DNA from: JANQTF01 sp036835375
GTDB lineage: Bacteria; Bacteroidota; Bacteroidia; J057
Length of the DNA: 48,714 nucleotides
Direction: 5' to 3'
Assembly: GCA_036835375.1 (NCBI GenBank)
Contig: DAITMB010000024.1
Span: forward strand, 1 to 48,714
Below the pieces are notes generated by a model that had not been told where the DNA came from, searched no databases, and was given only the letters and a program-made list of their open reading frames with translations. The translations under genes and the position numbers were made by a program. Below, in pieces: positions 1-6,885 of this stretch. Within the stretch, counting starts at the first letter, position 1; every line of letters begins with the position of its first letter.

Positions 1-2
1 AG

Positions 3-647
3 CACCCAAACGTTGCGACCAGATACAACAACCTCGGCTCAGCGTGGCATTCAAAAGGGGAATACGACAAAGCCATTGACTACTTTGAAAAATGCCAAAG
101 CATCTGGGACCTTTTTTTCGAACCAACCCATCCCAACCAAATTACTACTGCCCAGAATTTATCACTTTCCGCCAATAGTAGGGGGATGGAACTATTTGGC
201 GAAAAGAACTATCAAGTAGCGCTTGGATATTTTCAAAAAGCCCTGCAAAATGCAAAAAAAGCTGGTGATGATGCCTTTTCGCTTACCTGCCTGAATAACA
301 TTGGTTCCATGCACAAGCACCTGCAACAATACGAATCCGGGCTACAAAACCTGGAAGCAGGTCTTCAACTCGCAGCGCAACTCAATCAATCACTCGACCA
401 GCAGATCAAAGAGCAAGTCACCCCCGAAATGCTAGCAAACCCCGAAGTACAAGCCAAAATCGCCGAACCGAAAAACCTCGTCCTCATCCGCCGCATGCAG
501 TACCACAAGTTCGGCTGCCTCAAGGGGCTAAAAAGGGACACGGAAGCCGATGCCCTAGCCAGGCAACTCTGGCAGGAATGTGTCAAAGAAGGAGATACCC
601 GCAATATTGAAGATTTGAGAAGGGAGGGATATGATTTTGGGGAATGA
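3..647 (+). CDS. TPR-repeat protein, 3' part (runs off left edge)
   Basis: The reading frame is open from the first bases of the window, so the gene starts further left; the ATG at 186 is internal. The first visible residues (HPNVATRYNNLGSAW, then GEYDKAIDYFEK) form a kinesin-light-chain-type tetratricopeptide repeat. A second repeat follows after the ATG at 186 (NYQVALGYFQKALQNAKKAG), then a third with LNNIGSMHKHLQQYESGLQNL. The last 70 or so residues are charged and helical and end in YDFGE. TPR arrays are protein-binding scaffolds, and in Bacteroidota they often sit in front of CHAT, histidine kinase or HTH domains, but no such domain follows here, so the visible part is the C-terminus. 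The partner and function are unknown. No signal peptide can be judged because the start is missing. Confidence 0.8.
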   Translation, partial: HPNVATRYNNLGSAWHSKGEYDKAIDYFEKCQSIWDLFFEPTHPNQITTAQNLSLSANSRGMELFGEKNYQVALGYFQKALQNAKKAGDDAFSLTCLNNIGSMHKHLQQYESGLQNLEAGLQLAAQLNQSLDQQIKEQVTPEMLANPEVQAKIAEPKNLVLIRRMQYHKFGCLKGLKRDTEADALARQLWQECVKEGDTRNIEDLRREGYDFGE

Positions 648-802
648 TGGGGGATTTTGCAAGGAGAGAATGTTGTAGGGAAGGTGCCTTCTACGATTTC
701 GTTGGCTGGCGTTCCAAACACATACAAAAGCCCTCTGGCATAGCCATGCAGCCCATCCCGCTTGCACCGCCAAGAAAAAATGCTTTTTCATAGCGATGTT
801 GC

Positions 803-810
803 TATGTTTG
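803..810 (+). promoter_or_regulatory. Candidate -7 box upstream of the Crp/Fnr gene
   Basis: TATGTTTG matches the Bacteroidota -7 consensus TAnnTTTG exactly. It lies about 110 bases before the ATG at 923. No convincing TTG sits at the expected -33 distance, so this is a one-box match and may be chance. Confidence 0.3.
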
Positions 811-922
811 ATCATCGAATGCTGGAACGCTTGGGGGGGAATCCCGCGAGCGATATAACAGCAGCCCCATACATCTGGCATAACGATACGGCGAGCTGAC
901 CAACATTCATGACTTGTATCCC

Positions 923-1492
923 ATGATAGACGTGCTACGACAGCATATCACCAATCGGCTCGGAAACGACCTCGAACACCTTGATGAGGTGCTTGCCGCT
1001 TTTAGGCATGTACAAGTGAAGCGAAACGAGCACCTGTTACAACAAGGGGACGTTTGCCACTATGTTTACTTTGTTGCTAAAGGCTGCCTGCAAGTGTATG
1101 TGTATGACAAAGAAGCCAACGAAACCACACGTGACATTGTCATAGAAGACAATTGGTGTTCAGAATTGTTGAGTTTTGGGAGTGGTAACCCCGCTACCGA
1201 AAACATCAGGGCGGTAGAGCCTTGCGAACTGTTCGCCATTGACAGGCAAGCATTTCAAAAGATGATCGAGACGGTCCCACAGTTCGACAAGGTGTATAAG
1301 CAAATTCTTGAGGCCTCTTATGCCAATTCTGTTTACCGGATCAATGCATTTGTGTCTTTAACGGCGCTAGAGAGAATAAAATGGGTCATGGAATACCGCC
1401 CCATGCTCATGAGCCGTCTTTCCAGTAAACTCATCGCATCCTACCTGGGCATCAATAAGGATGTTTTTAGCAGACTGAAAGCCAAATTGTGA
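923..1492 (+). CDS. Crp/Fnr family transcriptional regulator
   Basis: A 189-residue protein with an N-terminal cyclic-nucleotide-binding-type beta-barrel (about residues 20-110: VKRNEHLLQQGDVCHYVYFVAKGCLQVYV in outline, then the ENIRAVEPCELFAIDR strand), a central dimerisation helix, and a C-terminal helix-turn-helix (SSKLIASYLGINKDVFSRL, about 167-185). Family members bind DNA as dimers and activate or repress nearby genes. The arginine and glutamate signature for cAMP binding is not evident, so the ligand is unknown; most Bacteroidota members of this type are orphan sensors. A TTG at 914 would add three residues, but the ATG at 923 is the better start. It is followed after 79 bases by a YciI-DoxX-VOC gene set in the same direction, which it may control. 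Confidence 0.85.
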   Translation: MIDVLRQHITNRLGNDLEHLDEVLAAFRHVQVKRNEHLLQQGDVCHYVYFVAKGCLQVYVYDKEANETTRDIVIEDNWCSELLSFGSGNPATENIRAVEPCELFAIDRQAFQKMIETVPQFDKVYKQILEASYANSVYRINAFVSLTALERIKWVMEYRPMLMSRLSSKLIASYLGINKDVFSRLKAKL

Positions 1493-1522
1493 AACATCGA
1501 CTTTTGTCATCATTCGTCGAAA

Positions 1523-1560
1523 GTTAATTGCTGAATCTTGTCTCAACATTCACAATTAAC
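1523..1560. promoter_or_regulatory. 38-nt interrupted palindrome before the YciI-DoxX-VOC genes
   Basis: The outer arms GTTAATTG (1523-1530) and CAATTAAC (1553-1560) are perfectly complementary. Inside them GAAT (1533-1536) pairs with ATTC (1548-1551), and TTG (1538-1540) pairs with CAA (1544-1546), leaving a TCT loop. It fills the gap between the Crp/Fnr stop (1492) and the YciI ATG (1572). It could be an operator for the regulator next door or an RNA hairpin in the leader; there is no T-run right after it, so a simple terminator is less likely. Confidence 0.5.
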
Positions 1561-1571
1561 ATTTTAAAAAC

Positions 1572-1925
1572 ATGACAGAATACCTCTTGCTGTTTCGCAA
1601 TGCGAGTGCAGAAAATGGCTATGTGGCAACTTCGCAAGACATGGCAGACGATATGCCCAAGTGGCAATCGTGGATAGGCCAGATCGCCATGCAGGGAAAG
1701 CTGCTACACACAGCACCTATGCGCTACGAAGCGAAGATTGTTAACGACAGTGGCACTGCGCCTGGTCCGCACAAAGAATCAAACAGCGTGCTAGTCTCGG
1801 GTTTCCTGATCTGTAAGTCTGACAACTGGGAAGAAGTACAAGAATGGAGCAAAACCTGTCCAGTTCTTAAATACCCAAACAGTTCTGTAGAAATCAGACC
1901 GCTTGTCCCATTTCCCACCAATTAA
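1572..1925 (+). CDS. YciI/DGPF-domain (YCII-related) protein
   Basis: A 117-residue single-domain protein that begins MTEYLLLFRNASAENGY, the typical opening of the YCII/DGPF fold (ferredoxin-like alpha/beta). A central MAQGK-like segment (QIAMQGKLLHTAPM) and the late strand SSVEIRPLVPF also fit the family, which is small and mostly uncharacterised; some members are thought to be enzymes with a His-Asp pair, others pair with sigma factors. No ECF sigma factor is adjacent here. It lies 79 bases after the Crp/Fnr gene and only 11 bases before the DoxX-like gene, so co-transcription with the next two genes is likely. Confidence 0.75.
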   Translation: MTEYLLLFRNASAENGYVATSQDMADDMPKWQSWIGQIAMQGKLLHTAPMRYEAKIVNDSGTAPGPHKESNSVLVSGFLICKSDNWEEVQEWSKTCPVLKYPNSSVEIRPLVPFPTN

Positions 1926-1936
1926 TAATTCCGGAG

Positions 1937-2353
1937 ATGGACAAAGTATTACATTTGGGAAAATACATTTTCCCACTATCGTTTTTGCTCTACGTGGGTT
2001 TGCACTTGGGTAAACCAGAGGTTGGTGCCTCATTCGTCCCCGACTACCTTCCCTTTCCTTACTTTTGGAACTATTTCACGCTAGTTTGTATCCTGTTGTT
2101 TATCGTAAGTGCCGTCATTGGTAAGTATGACAAGCTAGCTTATGCGTTAATGGCCTTGTATGTTGTGCTCATGGCGGTGTTAGTACACCTCCCGAGGGCC
2201 ATGGGATACGAAATGGGAGCTGAAGGCATGACAGCGGATGTTTCAGTAGAAATGGAACTGGAAATGGTCAACTTCTTCCGAAACATCATGGTGACAGGGG
2301 CCTTGATGGCCTTTGCAAAGTTTGTAGCCAAAGACGACCGAATCATTCATTAA
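1937..2353 (+). CDS. DoxX-like small integral membrane protein
   Basis: A 138-residue protein with about four hydrophobic segments (roughly residues 9-23, 46-65, 70-88 and 115-130). The segment order and the first helix followed by LHLGKPEVGASFVPDYLPFP fit the DoxX-like families of Bacteroidota. The biochemical role is not established; DoxX-type proteins are usually linked to quinone or thiol/oxidative stress functions in the inner membrane. It starts 11 bases after the YciI gene and ends 21 bases before the VOC gene, the spacing of one operon. Confidence 0.65.
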   Translation: MDKVLHLGKYIFPLSFLLYVGLHLGKPEVGASFVPDYLPFPYFWNYFTLVCILLFIVSAVIGKYDKLAYALMALYVVLMAVLVHLPRAMGYEMGAEGMTADVSVEMELEMVNFFRNIMVTGALMAFAKFVAKDDRIIH

Positions 2354-2374
2354 CCTATTAAACAGAACGGCAAA

Positions 2375-2758
2375 ATGGAAAAATTGAGCACATCGACGAA
2401 CGCGTTGAACTGGTTTGAAATTCCTGTAACAGACGTTGAAAGAGCCAAAAGATTCTACGAATCTGCCTTTGACATCAAGATGGATTTGACTGAAATGCTG
2501 GGCATGCAGATGGTCATATTCCCGTCACAACACCCCAAAACAGGCGGAGCATTGGTCAAAAGCGCTCAGCATAAGCCAAGTACGGTAGGATCCGTGGTGT
2601 ACCTCAATGGAAACCCGAACTTACAAACCGTTCTGGACAAAATCGAAGAAGCAGGCGGCAGGGTGATAATGCCAAAAACCAGCTTGGGCGAAAGCGGAAA
2701 CATGGCTTTATTCCTCGACGCCGAAGGCAATCTGGTAGGGCTACATTCTGTGCAATGA
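2375..2758 (+). CDS. VOC (glyoxalase/bleomycin resistance) family protein
   Basis: A 127-residue protein with the paired beta-alpha-beta-beta-beta modules of the vicinal oxygen chelate fold: NWFEIPVTDVERAKRFYES opens module one and VYLNGNPNLQTVLDKIEEAGG opens module two, ending with the usual GNMALFLDAEGNLVGLHS. Members are metal-dependent enzymes or binding proteins (glyoxalases, dioxygenases, drug-sequestering proteins); this subgroup is annotated only as VOC. The substrate cannot be read from sequence. It is the last gene of the set behind the Crp/Fnr regulator and is followed by a terminator hairpin. Confidence 0.85.
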   Translation: MEKLSTSTNALNWFEIPVTDVERAKRFYESAFDIKMDLTEMLGMQMVIFPSQHPKTGGALVKSAQHKPSTVGSVVYLNGNPNLQTVLDKIEEAGGRVIMPKTSLGESGNMALFLDAEGNLVGLHSVQ

Positions 2759-3148
2759 AAAAGTGACCGTTGAAAAAATACCCTTAGAAAGCTCAGCGAG
2801 AAGGTGTTGTGAGAAGACAAGTCATGCGACATGGAAAGCGGAACTCTTGACAGTTCCGCTTTTTGTACAAACTCTTGGTCGAATGAGAGACCCTAAAAAA
2901 GCCATGACACAACCCATTTTCTGTGAAAATCATTCAATGCTCCCACAGTAAGACCTGAAGGGGGCTTCGCCAGATTGTCCTGTCGCAGACATGAGTCGGG
3001 ATCAATATCACACGATTCGTACTGGTCGATCTCAAGAGCGCTACTAGAAGATTAGTTATGGAAAGCCCTACGAGGGTGCGATTGAACCATACCTCCGGCC
3101 ATTGTCATTGTATCATCAAGCGAAATCCCCATCAACAAGCAAGGCCTT
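2759..3148. other. Intergenic region between VOC and lpxD-type genes
   Basis: About 390 bases between convergent genes. It holds the hairpin at 2835-2864. The stretch 2952-3148 has no convincing ORF, repeat or RNA structure; a short frame from 2991 is broken by a stop within 20 codons. Confidence 0.6.
2835..2864. terminator. Intrinsic terminator, probably bidirectional
   Basis: An 11-bp perfect stem (2835-2845 with 2852-2862) around the loop CTTGAC, GC-rich in the middle, with A's on the left and T's on the right. It can stop the YciI-DoxX-VOC transcript on the plus strand and, read the other way, the lpxD-type transcript. Confidence 0.75.
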
Positions 3149-4141
3149 CTAGTCCGCCTCACGCTTTTCCCACCATTTGATCAGCTCGGGGAGTTTTTTG
3201 AGCGCGGCCACCTCCCGGAGCGAACTGCGAAGCTCGGCGGCGATCATCCCAAGATAGGTTTTGCCACCTTCCAGAGAAGACATCACGCCTGTCTTGCCCA
3301 TAAGGATAGCGCCTTTGCCGATGGTCAGGTCTTTGACCACGCCGACTTGTCCCCACAGGATCACCTCATCTTCCACCGTGACCACCCCTGCAATACCTAC
3401 TTGAGAAGCAATCAGACATCGCTGACCAATCACAGTATCGTGACCAATTTGGATGAGATTGTCGAGCTTGGTCCAGGCGCCGATCACCGTATCGGCTGTC
3501 ACGCCTCGGTCAATGGTACAGTTGGAGCCAATGTCCACATGGTCGTGAATCACGACACGGCCTTTGCTGAGCATTTTGTCGCGGCGATCGGGCCGGGTTT
3601 TGAAATAAAAAGCTTCTCCGCCGATGACCGTGCCCGCGTTGATGGTCACTTCGTCACCGATGATGCAGTGGTCGTAAATGGTCACATTTGGATGAATGCG
3701 GCAGTTGCGCCCGATGTGCACCCCCGAACCAATCACCACACCAGCAGCGATTTGCGTGAGATCACCCACGATGACCCCTTCTCCAAAAGACACCCGCTCG
3801 GCGATGCGCACGCCTTCACCCAAGCTGGGAATCCCTGCTATGTCCAAGGAATGGCTGGGCCTGAGCCATTCGGTCAGTTGATTAAAATCCCGGAACGGAT
3901 CCTCGCTGATGATCAGTGCTTTTCCGACCGGAATCTCGACCTCTCCTGGAATCAAAATCACGTTTGCAGCGCTATTTAAGGCCTTTTTATAGTATTTTTC
4001 TACGTCCACGAAGGTAAGGTCGCCAGCTTGAACCCGATGGATCTCATTGATCCCCGTAATCTGAAAATCAGGAGCACCACGGTAGGAGCAACCCAAGTAG
4101 GCGGCTACCTCAGCCAGCGAAAGAGAAGGAGATAATTGCAT
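3149..4141 (-). CDS. lpxD: LpxD-type UDP-3-O-acylglucosamine N-acyltransferase (paralog form)
   Basis: LpxD adds the second hydroxyacyl chain, from acyl-ACP, to UDP-3-O-acylglucosamine in lipid A synthesis. This 330-residue protein has the N-terminal LpxD domain (QITGINEIHRVQAGDLTFVD, about 27-46) and a left-handed beta-helix of hexapeptide repeats (about 108-285). The catalytic histidine is in IQIGHD (H234). The segment EAFYFKTRPDRRDKM replaces the usual FGFAP stretch; that insert is typical of a second LpxD-like paralog in Bacteroidota, so the exact substrate may differ from classical LpxD. The frame is open for 52 codons upstream, but that part is unlike the family, so the ATG at 4141 is chosen. 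It is divergent from the pyrophosphatase gene and has no other lipid A gene next to it. Confidence 0.85.
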   Translation of the reverse strand: MQLSPSLSLAEVAAYLGCSYRGAPDFQITGINEIHRVQAGDLTFVDVEKYYKKALNSAANVILIPGEVEIPVGKALIISEDPFRDFNQLTEWLRPSHSLDIAGIPSLGEGVRIAERVSFGEGVIVGDLTQIAAGVVIGSGVHIGRNCRIHPNVTIYDHCIIGDEVTINAGTVIGGEAFYFKTRPDRRDKMLSKGRVVIHDHVDIGSNCTIDRGVTADTVIGAWTKLDNLIQIGHDTVIGQRCLIASQVGIAGVVTVEDEVILWGQVGVVKDLTIGKGAILMGKTGVMSSLEGGKTYLGMIAAELRSSLREVAALKKLPELIKWWEKREAD

Positions 4142-4256
4142 CAGAGAAATATTGAGAGAGCAAGCTAGGAGACAATTGTCAGAGCTGCAACAGCGCGTGG
4201 ATTTGTCTAGCCATTTGCGAATTCTCTGCACGGAATAAGTCCTGATCGACAGTGGC

Positions 4257-4286
4257 TTGCATTTGATGTCTGATGCGCTATTTTTG
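4257..4286 (+). promoter_or_regulatory. Candidate promoter of the pyrophosphatase gene
   Basis: A -33 TTG (4257-4259), 19 bases of spacer and a -7 TATTTTTG (4279-4286) fit the Bacteroidota consensus (TTG / TAnnTTTG) in both boxes and in spacing. Transcription would start near 4292, giving a leader of about 54 bases. Confidence 0.6.
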
Positions 4287-4345
4287 CACCTTCTCATTCA
4301 GAGAGATTTCGCAATTATTTCAGCAACTACTTAGGACACCTTCCA

Positions 4346-6730
4346 ATGGAGAACTTGGTCTATCTACTACCACTAGCAGGCGTCATCGGCCTGATTTACA
4401 CCTTTTGGCGCTCTTCCTGGGTCTCCCGGCAGGAAGAAGGAGATGCTAAAATGGCCGTTATCGCCAAAAACATTGCCGATGGCGCAATGGCTTTTTTGAA
4501 AGCGGAGTATCGCATTTTGGGCATTTTCGTTGTCGTGGTCGCCATCTTGCTCGCAATCAAGGGAGAGAATGAAGCAGGGTCAAATTTTTGGGTGGCGGTA
4601 TCCTTTGTCGTAGGAGCCGTGTGTTCGGCTTTGGCAGGATACATTGGGATGCGCGTCGCTACCAAAGCGAATGTTCGCACCACACAGGCAGCTCGCAGCT
4701 CCTTGGGCAAAGCCTTGGAGGTCGCCTTTGCCGGAGGCTCTGTCATGGGCATGGGGGTGGTCGGTTTGGGCGTGTTGGGTTTAGGCCTGCTGTTTTTGCT
4801 CTATCGGACCCTTCCTTTTGGAGCTGAGGTGGCCAATATCAACGTTGTGCTCAACGTCATTTCTGGTTTTTCCCTAGGTGCTTCTTCCATCGCCCTTTTT
4901 GCAAGAGTAGGTGGTGGGATCTATACCAAAGCTGCGGATGTCGGCGCCGACCTGGTCGGAAAGGTAGAAGCCGGAATTCCCGAAGACCACCCGCTCAATC
5001 CTGCCACGATTGCTGACAACGTGGGTGACAATGTCGGTGACGTCGCCGGAATGGGTGCCGACTTGTTTGAATCCTATGTAGGATCTATCATCGGCACCAT
5101 GGTGCTGGGCGGTGTCTTCATCGAATCCGAAACCATGACAGCCTACGCCGGTGGATTGGGCGCTGTGCTCCTTCCATTGGCTCTTGCCGCGGTGGGGATT
5201 TTGGTCTCGATTTTCGGAACCTTCTTTGTCAAGGTGAAAGAAGGCGGTAGCCCTCACCGCGCACTCAATACAGGCGAATTTCTATCTGGAGGCCTGATGT
5301 TGGTGCTCTCTTACTTCATCATTCAGGCCATGCTGCCTGCTACTTGGTCCATCGCCGGCGATGACATGGCCTACAACTCCAATGGCGTGTTCTTTGCGGT
5401 GATTGCAGGTCTATTGGCTGGATTAGCCGTAGGAAAAGTGACCGAATACTACACTGGTACAGGTACCAAGCCCGTGACCAGCATTGTGCGCCAGTCTGTG
5501 ACAGGACCCGCCACCAACATCATTGCAGGTCTCGGGGTCGGTATGATGTCCACGGCCATCCCCATCATCTTGATTGCCGCTGCAATTCTTGTTTCTCACT
5601 ATTTCGCAGGCTTGTATGGAATTGCTATCGCCGCTGTGGGCATGCTCTCCAACACTGGTATTCAGCTGGCTGTGGACGCCTATGGACCGATTTCCGACAA
5701 TGCAGGGGGAATTGCTGAAATGGCAGGTCTGCCCAAGGAAGTCAGAAAGCGCACCGACAAACTCGATGCGGTCGGTAACACTACCGCAGCCATCGGCAAG
5801 GGCTTTGCCATCGCCTCGGCTGCCCTCACAGCGCTGGCTCTCTTTGCGGCTTTTATGCAACAAGCAGGGATTAAGACCATCGACATTGCGCTGCCGAGTG
5901 TCATGTCGGGCCTTCTGGTAGGAGCTATGCTCCCCTTCGTGTTTTCTGCGATGGCGATGAACGCCGTGGGACGCGCCGCGATGGCCATGATAGAAGAAGT
6001 GCGTCGCCAATTCGCCAATATTCCTGAGCTGAAAAATGCACTGGTGATCATGAGAAAATACAACTCTGACCTCACCGAGGCGACCCAGGAAGATCTCGAT
6101 ATTTTCAACAAGGCAGAAGGAAAGGCGGAATACGCCAAGTGTGTCGAAATCTCCACCAAGGCTTCCATCAGAGAAATGGTACTCCCTGGCCTCCTGGCCA
6201 TTGCTGCTCCAGTCGCAGTGGGATTCATCGCTGGCGCCGAGATGCTTGGCGGGCTACTCGCTGGGGTCACCGCTTCGGGCGTTCTCATGGCTATTTTTCA
6301 GTCGAATGCTGGCGGCGCTTGGGACAATGCCAAGAAAATGTTTGAAGAAGGCGTGGACATCAATGGAGAAAAGCACTTCAAAGGCTCCGAAGCACACAAG
6401 GCCGCTGTGGTCGGCGATACCGTTGGAGACCCATTCAAGGACACCTCTGGTCCATCTCTGAATATTTTGCTGAAACTCATGTCAGTCGTAGCCCTCGTGA
6501 TTGCCCCTAGCTTGGCAGACAGACCCGGCACGCAGTCAGAAGCTGCAATGCTGAATGTCCCCGCGATAGAGCGCACAATTAGCGCGGAAAGAAGCGATGT
6601 GGCCGAAGACGTTGTGCTGCTGTCCGTAGAGACCGAAGTGGCGGAGACCCCTCAGTCTGCAACTCCTGCACCTGTGCAAGTCGCCATCGATCCTACAGAC
6701 CAGCAGGAACTTTCAGCACGTTCTCACTAG
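4346..6730 (+). CDS. hppA: K+-dependent membrane-bound ion-pumping pyrophosphatase
   Basis: This inner-membrane pump hydrolyses pyrophosphate and moves H+ and/or Na+ out of the cytoplasm. The 794-residue protein has about 16 membrane segments and the family motifs: DVGADLVGKVE (198-208, PPi/Mg binding), DNVGDNVGDVAG (224-235), and a second acidic site around VGDTVGDPFKDTSGPS (689-704). GNTTAAIG (477-484) has Ala where K+-independent enzymes have Lys (GNTTKA), so it belongs to the K+-dependent branch; whether it carries Na+ or H+ cannot be told from these residues alone. After the last membrane helix (about 707-721) there is an unusual tail of about 73 residues, rich in Ala, Glu, Pro and Ser, with no recognised domain. 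It has its own promoter and terminator, so it is probably a single-gene unit. Confidence 0.95.
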   Translation: MENLVYLLPLAGVIGLIYTFWRSSWVSRQEEGDAKMAVIAKNIADGAMAFLKAEYRILGIFVVVVAILLAIKGENEAGSNFWVAVSFVVGAVCSALAGYIGMRVATKANVRTTQAARSSLGKALEVAFAGGSVMGMGVVGLGVLGLGLLFLLYRTLPFGAEVANINVVLNVISGFSLGASSIALFARVGGGIYTKAADVGADLVGKVEAGIPEDHPLNPATIADNVGDNVGDVAGMGADLFESYVGSIIGTMVLGGVFIESETMTAYAGGLGAVLLPLALAAVGILVSIFGTFFVKVKEGGSPHRALNTGEFLSGGLMLVLSYFIIQAMLPATWSIAGDDMAYNSNGVFFAVIAGLLAGLAVGKVTEYYTGTGTKPVTSIVRQSVTGPATNIIAGLGVGMMSTAIPIILIAAAILVSHYFAGLYGIAIAAVGMLSNTGIQLAVDAYGPISDNAGGIAEMAGLPKEVRKRTDKLDAVGNTTAAIGKGFAIASAALTALALFAAFMQQAGIKTIDIALPSVMSGLLVGAMLPFVFSAMAMNAVGRAAMAMIEEVRRQFANIPELKNALVIMRKYNSDLTEATQEDLDIFNKAEGKAEYAKCVEISTKASIREMVLPGLLAIAAPVAVGFIAGAEMLGGLLAGVTASGVLMAIFQSNAGGAWDNAKKMFEEGVDINGEKHFKGSEAHKAAVVGDTVGDPFKDTSGPSLNILLKLMSVVALVIAPSLADRPGTQSEAAMLNVPAIERTISAERSDVAEDVVLLSVETEVAETPQSATPAPVQVAIDPTDQQELSARSH

Positions 6731-6784
6731 TCCGGGAACAGGATATTTCCCGGCGGTTCGGGCTTCGTTGCCCACCAAATGAAA

Positions 6785-6823
6785 GACGGCCCTCCGCATA
6801 AGCAGGGGGCCGTCGTTGTTTTT
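6785..6823. terminator. Terminator between hppA and the carboxyltransferase gene
   Basis: GACGGCCC (6785-6792) pairs perfectly with GGGCCGTC (6807-6814), followed by a T-rich tail (6816-6823). It ends hppA. Read on the minus strand the tail is TTTCATTT, so it may also stop the converging carboxyltransferase transcript. Confidence 0.8.
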
Positions 6824-6885
6824 CCAAGCAAGTAGAAGTTTCTCACAGACTTTGTGCGATCCTTTTCTTTCTTCATTCGATTCCT

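Noticed and set aside
2763..2951. 62-residue ORF downstream of the VOC gene
   Set aside because: It runs straight through the terminator hairpin at 2835-2864 and has no family features.
2991..3120. A possible transposase or gene remnant between the VOC and lpxD-type genes
   Set aside because: The frame has an early stop and I could not match either part to any family, so no pseudogene is claimed.
3347..3979. 210-residue plus-strand ORF inside the lpxD-type gene
   Set aside because: Shadow of the hexapeptide repeats, giving regular His/Asn spacing by chance; no plausible start region or homology.
5423..6288. Two long minus-strand ORFs inside hppA
   Set aside because: Antisense shadows of the pyrophosphatase gene; translations are low-complexity and His/Gly-rich with no fold.
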